Of a DNA stretch of 64,000 nucleotides, positions 24,307 to 33,698 are shown piece by piece (within the stretch, counting starts at the first letter, position 1; each line of letters starts with the position of its first letter). The position numbers were made by a program, and so were the translations under genes. Source of the DNA: Candidatus Gastranaerophilales bacterium (GTDB taxonomy: Bacteria > Cyanobacteriota > Vampirovibrionia > Gastranaerophilales > Gastranaerophilaceae); the NCBI GenBank assembly GCA_944325545.1, contig CALVAM010000004.1, positions 1 to 64,000 of the forward strand. Reading direction: 5' to 3'. The notes below the pieces were generated by a model, which was not told the origin of the DNA, made no database searches, and was given only the letters and a program-made list of their open reading frames with translations.

Positions 24307-25827
24307 TTATATTAAGACTTCTTTTTCATTTCTATATGTAACATAGCCTAGAGGAGCAGCAGGCGGTTTTCTTAAATATTTTGCTTTTGTGTAAATAATT
24401 CCTACTTTGGATGGTTGAGTTGCAGAAGAATATTTTCTAGCGATTTTGCAACATTCAAATATTATTTCATCATTAGGCTCTTTATCATTTATTTTTAACA
24501 AAACGTGAGAGCCTGCACAAAGACGAGAATGAAACCAAATATCATCATCTTTTGCTAGTTTTGATATTATATAATCATTTTGCTTGTTATTTTTCCCTAT
24601 ATAAACATCAAATCCGTTAATATTTATTTTTGTTATTTCAGCTTTTTCTTGCTTTTTAGGCTTTGAGTTATCAATTTTTAATTCAGTTTTTATTTCTTCT
24701 AAGTCTTTTAGAGTTTCAGATAAATTAATGCTGTATAAGATATTTTCTAAATAATCCTTCTCTATTTTTAAACCATTTAACATTTGTTCTGATTTTTCTT
24801 TAGTTGTTTTTGATTTTGTATATAATTTAAAATATCTTTGAGCATTTTCTTTTAAATTTTTTGTCTCCTCTAATTCTATTTTTATATTTTGGTTATTAAT
24901 GTAATCAAAAAGCTCTATTTCTTTTTGGTAATCTTTTTTTTGATATAAATTTGCAGTTAATAGTTCTCCATATAATTTATATTTATCTGTATAGTCTCTT
25001 TTTTGTAAAAGTTGTGAAATTTTATTTATAGAATTATTAATTTTATTTAATTTCGGATTAACAATTGAAATCAAATGATGTTTTTCGTTTGATAAGTTCA
25101 TTTGTTCTTGAATTTTAGAATAATAATTATCCAGCATTTCATTTACAGAATTTTGTTCTATAGAATTTTCTAATAATTCCTTAAACAATGTATATTTGTC
25201 ATCCCAAATTGCAGGTCTAAAATTTTCTGTAGTCAAATAGTTTTGAATTTCTTCTTGAGAAAGTTCTCTAAATTGATTTTTTAATTCATTTGACAAATTA
25301 TTAGAAACCGGAGGATAAATATATTTTAGTCCACCTTGCAATTCTCTATAACGACTTTTTTCAGAACCTACATTATGAGCACAACCTATAATTATTGAAG
25401 TATCTCTATCATATAAAATTATATTCGAATGTTTTCCCATAAGTTCTACACAAAGACATAATGAGCGGTTTTGGGAAAATTCATCCATTGTTTCAAAATG
25501 AAATTCTATTATTCTCTCATTATCAACTACTTTCGCATCGAAAATTCTACAACCTTCTAAATATTTTCTTAAAAGCATACAAAACATAGGAGGTTTTTGG
25601 GGAATAATAAGATTTCTTCTTTCAAGATTTTCTGCTGATGCAAAACAAATATGATAAATTTGTGGATTAATATTTATGTACAATTTTCGACTTTCAGCGT
25701 TATTTCTAAGAGAAAAAATAAAATCTTTTCTTGTGGGCTGCTGAATTTTTTGAAGCCTTGCTCCAATAATAAAATCAATATTTTCAATAAAAAAGGCTTT
25801 TAATGTTAAAAAATCAATATTTATCAT
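24307..25827 (-). CDS. rqcH: RqcH/NFACT-family ribosome quality control protein
   Basis: Bacterial Rqc2 homologue (formerly 'fibronectin-binding protein A'), which binds stalled 50S-peptidyl-tRNA and recruits tRNA-Ala for alanine tailing. An NFACT-N domain (with KPPMFCMLLRKYL near residue 79) is followed by a long helical coiled-coil middle (~240-380) and the C-terminal NFACT-R domain (DDIWFHSR...GSHVLLK around residue 425). At 506 residues it is slightly shorter than the 550-580 common in Firmicutes. Its ATG overlaps the stop of the preceding small secreted-protein gene by one base (TAATG). Confidence 0.93.
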   Translation of the reverse strand: MINIDFLTLKAFFIENIDFIIGARLQKIQQPTRKDFIFSLRNNAESRKLYININPQIYHICFASAENLERRNLIIPQKPPMFCMLLRKYLEGCRIFDAKVVDNERIIEFHFETMDEFSQNRSLCLCVELMGKHSNIILYDRDTSIIIGCAHNVGSEKSRYRELQGGLKYIYPPVSNNLSNELKNQFRELSQEEIQNYLTTENFRPAIWDDKYTLFKELLENSIEQNSVNEMLDNYYSKIQEQMNLSNEKHHLISIVNPKLNKINNSINKISQLLQKRDYTDKYKLYGELLTANLYQKKDYQKEIELFDYINNQNIKIELEETKNLKENAQRYFKLYTKSKTTKEKSEQMLNGLKIEKDYLENILYSINLSETLKDLEEIKTELKIDNSKPKKQEKAEITKININGFDVYIGKNNKQNDYIISKLAKDDDIWFHSRLCAGSHVLLKINDKEPNDEIIFECCKIARKYSSATQPSKVGIIYTKAKYLRKPPAAPLGYVTYRNEKEVLI

Positions 25828-26087
25828 TATCTACCTCTATAATATTGATTATAATTAGATTTAGTATTAACATAATTTGAATAATTAGAGTACACTTTAT
25901 TTCTTGTAGAATAATTAGACTGAGCTTGCCAATAAGGAACTTGCCTTGTCTGTTGTCTTTGGCGGTATAAGTTTTGCTGATATGCTTGAATTTGATTTGC
26001 TCTATATGCAACTGGGTTTATCGAAGCACCGTATGAGATATTTACCTCAAGAATATAAAATAAAATAAGTAAAGCAAATTTTTTCAT
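25827..26087 (-). CDS. Small secreted Tyr/Asn/Gln-rich protein, 86 aa
   Basis: ATG 26087 gives an N-terminal signal peptide (MKKFALLILFYILEVNISYGA, likely cleaved after about residue 20). It is followed by a ~65-residue mature part rich in Gln, Tyr, Asn and Ser (QAYQQNLYRQRQQTRQ, NYSNYVN), low in complexity and probably disordered. No Shine-Dalgarno is present; TATAAT sits exactly 6 nt upstream of this ATG, so the transcript may be leaderless, and a TTG 15 nt earlier would overlap that box. It is translationally coupled to rqcH by TAATG, an odd partnership. Family unknown. Confidence 0.65.
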   Translation of the reverse strand: MKKFALLILFYILEVNISYGASINPVAYRANQIQAYQQNLYRQRQQTRQVPYWQAQSNYSTRNKVYSNYSNYVNTKSNYNQYYRGR

Positions 26088-26193
26088 AATTACATTATAC
26101 AATAAATGACAAATACAAAAGAATATTTGATTATTTTAAATAACTCAACATTTATATAGTTTGTAGATATGTAAATGCTTGACAATAACAATA

Positions 26194-26242
26194 TTGGTGC
26201 AAAAAATTGCACCCTACAACTTTATCTAGTTTTTAGGGTGCA
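26194..26242. repeat. 25-bp REP-like element with two overlapping hairpins
   Basis: The 25-mer TTGGTGCAAAAAATTGCACCCTACA, written here as two parts (26194-26213 and 26214-26218), recurs perfectly in reverse orientation at 61795-61819. It forms hairpin GGTGCAA/TTGCACC (26196-26202/26207-26213). An alternative stem TGCACCCTA/TAGGGTGCA (26208-26216/26234-26242) shares the same bases, so the two folds exclude each other. It lies just downstream of valS. Confidence 0.75.
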
Positions 26243-26271
26243 GTTCAAAAAACCTCTTTTCTCTGATTTAA

Positions 26272-28932
26272 TTATTTCAAAGATTCAATCAAATCTTTAA
26301 TAACTCCTTCTTGTGCTGAAATTTCATCAATTCTGGCATTAGTTTGTTCAACTAATTCTTTAGGAGCATTTGCGACAAATTTTTCATTCTTCATTCTGCC
26401 AAGTAAAGAATTCTTTTCATTAGTTAATTTTTCCAATTTCTTTTCTTGGCGTTTAATTTCAGCATCCAAATCAATTAAATCAGCAAGAGGCACAATCAAT
26501 TTTGAAGCAGAAACTACCGCCGTTGCAGACTTAGGAGGTATCGCATCATCTATAGAAGCATAAGTAATATTATTTACTTTTGCAAGTCTATGAATATAAG
26601 CTTCAATTTCTTCAAAGATTTCTTTGTCTTGTCCGTTAGCTCTGATTTCAACATCAACAGTTGCAGAAGTTGGAATGTTAAAGCTTTGCCTTACGTTTCT
26701 TAAAGAAGTAATTGTATCAAAAACAACTTTCATTTCATTGGCTTCTTTAGGGAAAGACAAATCTTCTTTATATACCGGATAATCAGCAATAATCAATGCA
26801 CTAGGAGCATCTTTACCTAATCCGATTGATTTAAGAATTTGCCATACTGATTCAGTTATATGAGGCATAATTGGATGTAGCATTCTCAAAGACATATCAA
26901 GAACGTATCTAAGGACTCTTTGAGTATTAGCTTTTAATTCGCTATCTTGCAATTGAATTTTAGCAATTTCAACATACCAATCGCAATATTCACTTCTAAA
27001 GAAATCATATAAAGTATGAGCAATTTCACCAATTCTATATTCTTTCATATTTTGATTTACGACTTTTGCCGTTTCATTTAATTGATTTAAAATCCATTTA
27101 TCAACAAGAGTTAATCTACTCATATCAATTGGTTTATTATCAACCCCTTCTAAATTCATAAGTACGAATCTGGAAGCATTCCAAATTTTATTAGCAAAAT
27201 TTCTACCATATTCAAATCTTTCATCAGAAATTTTAATATCCTGTCCGCCATAAGTACACAAAGATGTCATTGTAAATCTTAAAGCATCACAACCATATTT
27301 ATCAATAATTTGAACAGGATCGATTGTGTTTCCTTTAGACTTAGACATTTTTTGTCCTTTTTCATCTCTTATAAGTCCGTGAATATAAACTTTAGAGAAA
27401 GGAGCCTTTCCTGTGAACTCTAATCCCATAGTAATCATTCTTGCTACCCAGAAAAAGATAATATCAAACCCTGTAACAAGAACTGATGTTGGATAGAATT
27501 TTTTGAAATCATCTGTTTCAGAGTTAGGAAATCCCATTGTTGAAAATGGCCATAAACCTGAAGAAAACCAAGTATCTAAACAATCAGAATCTTGTACATA
27601 ATTTTCAGGATCCGGGTTTTCTTTAGCAACAACCATTTCTCCAGTAACTTTATGATAATAAGCAGGAATTTGATGTCCCCACCAAAGTTGACGAGAAATA
27701 CACCAATCACGGATATTTTCCATCCAGCCTAAGTAATTCTTTTCCCATCTTTCCGGAATAAATTCAATTCTTCCATCTTTTACAGCTGCAATAGCTTCTT
27801 TTGCTAAAGGTCCCATTTTTACGAACCATTGTTCCGATAAAAGCGGTTCTATTGTTGTACCACAACGTTGACATTTACCAACATTATGTTCGTGATCTTT
27901 TACTCTTAATAAGAAATTGTTATAACTTAACATATCAACAATTTTCTTACGTGCTTCATACCTATCTAAACCGTGATATTCAGGAGGTACTTCGCCGCAA
28001 GCTTTCATTTTACCTTCTTCATCAATTACCCAAATTGGACTAAAGTTATGACGTTTTCCAACTTCATAGTCATTAGGATCATGTGCCGGAGTAATTTTTA
28101 CTGCACCGGTTCCGAAAGATTTATCAACATATTCATCTGCGATAATTGGAATTTGTCTTCCTGATAAAGGTATTATAACTTTTTTACCAATCAATTCTGA
28201 ATATTTTTTATCAGAAGGATGAACTGCAATCGCAACATCTCCAAACATAGTTTCAGGTCTTGTTGTTGCAACTATAATTGCACCAGCTTCTCCTACAAGA
28301 GGATAAGAAATTTCCCACATATGTCCTTGTTCTGTTTCATATTCTGTTTCTATATCAGAAATTGCACTTTGACAACGAGGACACCAGTTTACAATATATG
28401 CACCTTTATAAATCAATCCTTTATTATAAAGTGTTACAAAAACTTCTTTTACCGCGTCAGAACAACCTTTGTCAAAAGTAAATCTTTCTCTTGACCTGTC
28501 AAATGAAGCTCCTAATCTTTTAAACTGATTGAGAATAGCTGATTTATGTTCATTCGCCCATTTCCAAGTTCTTTCTAAGAACTTTTCTCTTCCCAAGTCG
28601 TGACGAGAAAGACCTTCTTTTCTTAATTCTTTTTCAACTACAGCTTGAGTAGCAATTCCCGCGTGATCAGTACCTGGAATCCAAAGAGCTTCATATCCGC
28701 TCATTCTATGATAACGAGTTAAAATATCCTGCAAAGTACCATCAAGAGCGTGTCCCATATGTAACACACCTGTAACATTTGGAGGTGGAATTACAATTGT
28801 AAAAGGAGGTTTATTAGAATGAGCATCTGCTCTAAAATAACCGCCTTCTTCCCAAAACTTATACATTTTTTCTTCTGTTGATTTGGCATCATAAACAGTC
28901 GGTAAATCTTCTATTTTAATTTTTGTTTCCAT
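26272..28932 (-). CDS. valS: Valyl-tRNA synthetase
   Basis: Class I aminoacyl-tRNA synthetase charging tRNA-Val, with an editing domain. HMGH in NVTGVLHMGHALDGTL near residue 58, the KMSKS loop (GQKMSKSKGNTIDP near residue 530), the CP1 editing insertion and the C-terminal coiled coil (~820-880) are all present. 886 residues is full length. GAGGG lies 8 nt before the ATG. The leader is only ~110 nt to the divergent gene, with no T-box visible. Confidence 0.97.
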   Translation of the reverse strand: METKIKIEDLPTVYDAKSTEEKMYKFWEEGGYFRADAHSNKPPFTIVIPPPNVTGVLHMGHALDGTLQDILTRYHRMSGYEALWIPGTDHAGIATQAVVEKELRKEGLSRHDLGREKFLERTWKWANEHKSAILNQFKRLGASFDRSRERFTFDKGCSDAVKEVFVTLYNKGLIYKGAYIVNWCPRCQSAISDIETEYETEQGHMWEISYPLVGEAGAIIVATTRPETMFGDVAIAVHPSDKKYSELIGKKVIIPLSGRQIPIIADEYVDKSFGTGAVKITPAHDPNDYEVGKRHNFSPIWVIDEEGKMKACGEVPPEYHGLDRYEARKKIVDMLSYNNFLLRVKDHEHNVGKCQRCGTTIEPLLSEQWFVKMGPLAKEAIAAVKDGRIEFIPERWEKNYLGWMENIRDWCISRQLWWGHQIPAYYHKVTGEMVVAKENPDPENYVQDSDCLDTWFSSGLWPFSTMGFPNSETDDFKKFYPTSVLVTGFDIIFFWVARMITMGLEFTGKAPFSKVYIHGLIRDEKGQKMSKSKGNTIDPVQIIDKYGCDALRFTMTSLCTYGGQDIKISDERFEYGRNFANKIWNASRFVLMNLEGVDNKPIDMSRLTLVDKWILNQLNETAKVVNQNMKEYRIGEIAHTLYDFFRSEYCDWYVEIAKIQLQDSELKANTQRVLRYVLDMSLRMLHPIMPHITESVWQILKSIGLGKDAPSALIIADYPVYKEDLSFPKEANEMKVVFDTITSLRNVRQSFNIPTSATVDVEIRANGQDKEIFEEIEAYIHRLAKVNNITYASIDDAIPPKSATAVVSASKLIVPLADLIDLDAEIKRQEKKLEKLTNEKNSLLGRMKNEKFVANAPKELVEQTNARIDEISAQEGVIKDLIESLK

Positions 28933-29045
28933 ATATCAATCCCTCGTTAACTTAATAACAATAGGATATCATAAACGAAAAAATATATAAATATAATGAA
29001 TATTCAAAAATAGCAAAAAAAATATTCTTACGTTTTAATAAACAT

Positions 29046-30101
29046 ATGAAAATCGATAATACAAGGTACGCGTTTTATAATAACAACTTTAACTATAAAT
29101 CCTCAGATAAATTCAATTTTAAAGGAAAATCTAAATTTGATAATTTAACAAATGTTTTTACTAAAAAAAATATAGCTTATACAACTATATTAACAATGGT
29201 AACAACAGGTATTCTCAAACAATTTGATGTTGTTATTCCGGAAATATTTGAGCAACTTGATAGGTTTTTAATAGGATTATTAGTTTGTATCAATGAAAAA
29301 CCCCAAAAATTAAATAAAAAAATTACATTTTATAAAGCTAATACTTTAGAAGAAGCAAAAAATTTTGCAAAAGAAAAACTTAAAATTAAAAATTTTGAAG
29401 TAAATGATTTAGAATATGCAAACTGGATAAATGAAGGATTAACAAACATTTCTAATAAATTTGAGGGGAATGTATATTTCCCTCAGAAAATTAAGCTCTC
29501 TGAAAAGAAATCTTCAGATGCTTACGGTTCGTATTATTTAATCAAAGATACTGTTACAATATATAAAAATGAAATCGATAAAACTGCAAATGAATTAGAA
29601 TCAATATTGAAGGATAATAATTTTGAAGAATTAACAAAATACAAACTTGATAGTAATTATGCTAAGTTTTACGAAAAATTAAAAAAAGCATATAATAACC
29701 CATCTTCACTATCCATCTTTGAAAAATTTTCATTAGTTCGTTCCTCTAAATCCGTAAAAAATTACCTAAAAAAACAACAAAATAAAAATACAACTTCATT
29801 AAATGATGGTATTATCAGTAATAATGGAAATATATATATCGATGAATTTAATACCATATACCATGAAATTGGACATTGCTTTGATACAAAATCTAATATC
29901 TTAATGATAATGTTTTTTGAAAGGTTTTTATATCAAAAAAATTTAAAAAATTTATCACTCCCAAAAAATCACAAAAAAAATACACAAGAATTTATTGCAA
30001 ATATTTTTGCTGGTTTAATGCAAAATAAAAAATATCCATCAGAAATTACAAATTTATATGAAAAGTTAATAAAATTTAAACTTTTAAAATTACACGATTA
30101 A
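29046..30101 (+). CDS. Putative zinc metallopeptidase (HEIGH), 351 aa
   Basis: Not assignable to a named family. Residues 273-277 are HEIGH, a zincin HExxH motif inside IYHEIGHCFD, and EFIANIFAG at 315-323 offers Glu315 as a plausible third ligand, as in gluzincin or ImmA-like arrangements. The N-terminus has the short motif DKFNFKGKSKF (21-31) and a hydrophobic segment around 44-57. No signal peptide is evident. There is no Shine-Dalgarno; TTTAAT ends 6 nt before the ATG. It is divergent from valS and is followed by the tRNA-associated repeat array. Peptidase activity is inferred only from the motif. Confidence 0.7.
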   Translation: MKIDNTRYAFYNNNFNYKSSDKFNFKGKSKFDNLTNVFTKKNIAYTTILTMVTTGILKQFDVVIPEIFEQLDRFLIGLLVCINEKPQKLNKKITFYKANTLEEAKNFAKEKLKIKNFEVNDLEYANWINEGLTNISNKFEGNVYFPQKIKLSEKKSSDAYGSYYLIKDTVTIYKNEIDKTANELESILKDNNFEELTKYKLDSNYAKFYEKLKKAYNNPSSLSIFEKFSLVRSSKSVKNYLKKQQNKNTTSLNDGIISNNGNIYIDEFNTIYHEIGHCFDTKSNILMIMFFERFLYQKNLKNLSLPKNHKKNTQEFIANIFAGLMQNKKYPSEITNLYEKLIKFKLLKLHD

Positions 30102-30125
30102 AATACCTATGAAGAGAAACTCGTT

Positions 30126-30941
30126 AATGCTTCGCATTGGGAGTTCTCGTCTCGCTCTTCTATTATTTTTAAATACACAAAATGCCGATGGGGAGACTCT
30201 CTTGTTCGCTCGCGTTTAACGGCAATTTCGAATTTTGTTGCAAGATTTCATCTTTTACAAAATTCTACAGCCTCAGCTCGCTCACGCTTCTTGAATTTGT
30301 TCCACGCTCGAAAATTTCGCAATAAAACCTTTGGTTTAGCATTGCTCCATTTCCTCGCTATCCGAACGAAACTGACTTTGTCAGTCTTCGTCCGTACACA
30401 AATTCGCTCGAACTCTTCAATGCTTCGCATTGGGAGTTCTCGTCTCGCTCTTCTATTATTTTTAAATACACAAAATGCCGATGGGGAGACTCTCTTGTTC
30501 GCTCGCGTTTAACGGCAATTTCGAATTTTGTTGCAAGATTTCATCTTTTACAAAATTCTACAGCCTCAGCTCGCTCACGCTTCTTGAATTTGTTCCACGC
30601 TCGAAAATTTCGCAATAAAACCTTTGGTTTAGCATTGCTCCATTTCCTCGCTATCCGAACGAAACTGACTTTGTCAGTCTTCGTCCGTACACAAATTCGC
30701 TCGAACTCTTCAATGCTTCGCATTGGGAGTTCTCGTCTCGCTCTTCTATTATTTTTAAATACACAAAATGCCGATGGGGAGACTCTCTTGTTCGCTCGCG
30801 TTTAACGGCAATTTCGAATTTTGTTGCAAGATTTCATCTTTTACAAAATTCTACAGCCTCAGCTCGCTCACACTCGAACTCTTTAATGCTTCGCATTGGG
30901 AGTTCTCGTCTCGCTCTTCTATTATTTTTAAATACACAAAA
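30126..30941. repeat. Tandem array of 293-bp units carrying tRNA-Thr 3'-end copies
   Basis: Essentially identical units repeat with a 293-bp period; a final unit is shortened to 173 bp by a 120-bp deletion and runs into the tRNA-Thr gene. Each unit contains TGCCGATGGGGAGACTC, the complement of the tRNA's last 17 nt, at 30183, 30476, 30769 and (in the tRNA itself) 30942. Homology with the tRNA stops inside the T-loop. Units also contain small hairpins: CAATGC-TTC-GCATTG, AAACC-TTT-GGTTT (30325-30337) and ACTGAC-TTT-GTCAGT (30371-30385, 30664-30678). Short open frames on both strands repeat with the unit and are not convincing genes. Confidence 0.92.
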
Positions 30942-31014
<73 letters not shown>

Positions 31015-31122
31015 TTAATTCTTTATTATTCTAGCATATATATTTTTTTTTTAAACCTCTTGATATAGTTTTTTTATATGATACCATTTAATAAAATCAT
31101 ATATGATTAAGGAGTACGTATC

Positions 31123-32541
31123 GTGAAAAAAACAAGTTTTTTACTTGTATTGTCCCTAATATTATTTAATTCTGGAATTTGTATGGCTTTTTCGCCTATT
31201 GAAAAAGCTATTGACACATATTCACAAGAAATTCAGAATAACCCTGATGCAGCTCTTGCTTATTCAAACAGAGCTTCTATGAGATTTCTTAACCACGATA
31301 TCCAAGGTGCAATATCAGATTTTGATAAAGCAATACAACTTAACCCAAATAACCACGAGCTCTATTTAAATCGAGGTTATATCAAACAATTAATAAATGA
31401 CACTAAAGGGGCACTGAACGATTATAATACTGCTCTACAAATAAAACCTAATTTTGCTTATGCTTATAATAATAGAGGTGTTCTTAAAGTTGCCCTCAAT
31501 GACATTGATGGAGCTTTAAAAGATTATGCAAAAGCTCTAGAATTAAATCCAAAGTATTCAGATGTTTATTATAATAGAGCAAATCTAAAATATATGTTAA
31601 ATGATAACAATGGTGCTTTAGAAGATTATAATATTGCAATTGAACTTAACCCAAAAGATGCAGAAGCCTATAATAACAGAGGTGTTGTAAAAAAAAGATT
31701 AGATTTTAATGTCGGAGCTTTAAGTGACTATTCTCAAGCAATAGCATTAAATCCAAATGACAGTATTGCTTATGCTAACAGAGGACGTTTAAAAAAACTG
31801 TATTTTGATAATGAAGGAGCTGCAATCGATTTAGATCAAGCAATTGCATTAGCAGAAAAGCAAGTGTTTATCAAAAATGTTAAACCCCTTTTATCTAATG
31901 AAAGTTATATTGCTGCAATACCAAGTAGTTTTATAAAAAATGATAATCTTTATAACAAGACTGAAACAAGAATTGCAAATAATTCTTCTTACAATTCTAC
32001 AAAAACTATCAATAAACAAGAACAAAATATAAAACCAGTAAATCAAATAGCACAAACTAATCAAAATATACAAACAACCAAAAGAATTGTAACATCAACT
32101 CCAGAGCAAACTACAATTCAAGTTCAACAAAAAGTTCAAGTTACGAAACCAACTGTTTCTATGCCTGCATCTGTAGAAGAAAAGATAGCATCATCTACAA
32201 TTAGTGCCGGCGTAGCAACTGTTCAAGCTGCAGCAGACCCTGTTATTACAACAACTGCAATAAAGAAAAACCCTACAACCAATGTTAAACTAGCAGAAAG
32301 CTATTATATTAGAGGGTTACAAAAATGTGTACTCAGAGATTTACAAGGGGCAATTGCAGATTTAAATAAAGCAATTGAAAACAATTCTAACTATGCTGAT
32401 GCATATTATTACAGAGCTGCCATAAGAAAAGAACTTGGCGATAATGAAGGCTTTAGAAATGATTATTCAAAAGCTATACAAATAAACCCTTCATTGCAAG
32501 CATTTAATGATGCTAACTGTTTATCTTTAATTAGAGGTTAA
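31123..32541 (+). CDS. Secreted tetratricopeptide-repeat protein, 472 aa
   Basis: A signal peptide (about residues 1-23, ending ...GICMA) is followed by roughly seven consecutive TPRs (~40-255) of the AYNNRGVLKVALNDIDGALKDYAKALELNP type. A Thr/Gln/Ser-rich linker (~265-380) and two more TPRs at the C-terminus (YYIRGLQKCVLRDLQGA...) complete it. It is likely periplasmic or surface-exposed and would act as a protein-interaction scaffold. The start is GTG with AAGGAG 8 nt upstream. A 111-residue gene begins two bases after its stop codon, suggesting a paired function. Confidence 0.88.
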   Translation: MKKTSFLLVLSLILFNSGICMAFSPIEKAIDTYSQEIQNNPDAALAYSNRASMRFLNHDIQGAISDFDKAIQLNPNNHELYLNRGYIKQLINDTKGALNDYNTALQIKPNFAYAYNNRGVLKVALNDIDGALKDYAKALELNPKYSDVYYNRANLKYMLNDNNGALEDYNIAIELNPKDAEAYNNRGVVKKRLDFNVGALSDYSQAIALNPNDSIAYANRGRLKKLYFDNEGAAIDLDQAIALAEKQVFIKNVKPLLSNESYIAAIPSSFIKNDNLYNKTETRIANNSSYNSTKTINKQEQNIKPVNQIAQTNQNIQTTKRIVTSTPEQTTIQVQQKVQVTKPTVSMPASVEEKIASSTISAGVATVQAAADPVITTTAIKKNPTTNVKLAESYYIRGLQKCVLRDLQGAIADLNKAIENNSNYADAYYYRAAIRKELGDNEGFRNDYSKAIQINPSLQAFNDANCLSLIRG

Positions 32542-32542
32542 A

Positions 32543-32878
32543 ATGCAAATAACATCACAAACAAATAATACTAATTTAAGTTTTCAAAAATTTATAAAAA
32601 TAAAAGGCCCCGCTAAAGATTTAAAAAATTTTAGAACGGAATTAAGAGAAAAAAATGAAAAAGATTTCATAAATTTCATTGTATCTAAAAATAAAAAACA
32701 AAGTTATTTATATCTTTTTACAGGAAAAGATTCTAACAAGCTTATTGACATATTAAAAAAAGAAAAAAATTTTTTCAAAATTAGATTAAATATAGAAAAG
32801 TTAATACCAAAGAAACCTAAAACTTTCAAGTTAGAAAATATTTATAAGATTGGTGAAAACGAAACATTTAAACTATAA
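32543..32878 (+). CDS. Small basic hypothetical protein, 111 aa
   Basis: Unrecognised. It starts one base after the TPR gene stop codon, with AGAGG in the TPR 3' end as ribosome site. The N-terminus reads NNTNLSFQKFIKIKG, another example of the short F-K-(I/A/G)-type motif seen on other hypotheticals here. The rest is lysine-rich with alternating helix and strand character and no membrane segment. Probably co-translated with the TPR protein; function unknown. Confidence 0.65.
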   Translation: MQITSQTNNTNLSFQKFIKIKGPAKDLKNFRTELREKNEKDFINFIVSKNKKQSYLYLFTGKDSNKLIDILKKEKNFFKIRLNIEKLIPKKPKTFKLENIYKIGENETFKL

Positions 32879-32881
32879 ATT

Positions 32882-33655
32882 TTAAAAACATCTGTGCTGC
32901 AATATATTAATTCTCTTTAAATTCTCTTGAGAAAAATTAAGATTCAAGTCTCTTTTATTTTTCAACCACAATAATTCAAATTTTAAAGCTTTTAAAATAC
33001 CATTCTCTACATCATTTTCTAAACCTTTTGAGCAAGCATCAAAAATAACTTTTCTTGTTTCAAACATTGTGAGATGTTCTAAATTTTTAAAAAAAGACAT
33101 TGATTTTTTTGTAACATTCCCCCCTACAATAAATTTTTTGTTAATAACTTTTCTTCCAATATAATTTGCATACTCAAAAATTTCCTCTGAATCGACATAA
33201 TCTTTTGGATAATTTAAAGATAGAACCATATCACTTCTACCAAAAACAATTCCCGAAATCTCTTTAAATTCTTCTAAATTTATAATCTCATCTATATTTT
33301 TGAATCCGGTAACAGATTCAATGTTTATATAAAAATCAGTATTATTTTTCTCCTCAACCGAATAAACATTATTAATTGCCATAACAAATTTTTTTAACGC
33401 GAAAGACGACTCTATCATCGGTGCAATAATAGATTTAGCACCTATTTTTTTTGCATTAATCAAATCATTTATAGCTTCACAACCGCCGATTTTTATTGTC
33501 AAACTCAAATCCAGACCGGAAATAAATTGTTTTAGATACTGAATTTCTTCAACACTAGCACCTTCAGCTTCAAATTCAGTTTTTACACCGCACACATTAT
33601 GATTTTCTTTCAAATCCTTCAAAAGAGAAATCATTTCTAATTCCAGCTTATTCAT
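32882..33655 (-). CDS. HpcH/HpaI aldolase / citrate lyase-like TIM-barrel protein
   Basis: A 257-residue protein resembling the HpcH/HpaI aldolase and citrate-lyase beta family, which cleave or form C-C bonds next to pyruvate or acyl-CoA using a divalent metal. Recognisable elements are AKSIIAPMIES (metal-site strand, ~75-85), NIESVTGF with the glutamate ligand (~112-119) and IVFGRSDM (~137-144). It lacks clear CoA-binding features, and its substrate is unknown. It sits 44 nt after speE on the same strand and may be in the same operon. Confidence 0.75.
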   Translation of the reverse strand: MNKLELEMISLLKDLKENHNVCGVKTEFEAEGASVEEIQYLKQFISGLDLSLTIKIGGCEAINDLINAKKIGAKSIIAPMIESSFALKKFVMAINNVYSVEEKNNTDFYINIESVTGFKNIDEIINLEEFKEISGIVFGRSDMVLSLNYPKDYVDSEEIFEYANYIGRKVINKKFIVGGNVTKKSMSFFKNLEHLTMFETRKVIFDACSKGLENDVENGILKALKFELLWLKNKRDLNLNFSQENLKRINILQHRCF

Positions 33656-33698
33656 ACAACCTCAAAAAAAAACTAAATTTTACTTTTTACAATAATTT

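Noticed and set aside
27801-28494. Several plus-strand frames opposite valS
   Set aside because: Shadows of a long conserved synthetase gene; Cys/Phe/Tyr-rich translations typical of antisense frames.
28933-29045. T-box leader of valS
   Set aside because: Only ~110 nt is available, there is no T-box consensus and no terminator/antiterminator pair.
30248-30805. Repeated 60- and 73-residue open frames on both strands of the 293-bp units
   Set aside because: They recur only because the DNA repeats, have no ribosome sites, overlap tRNA fragments and each other, and look like translated repeat DNA.
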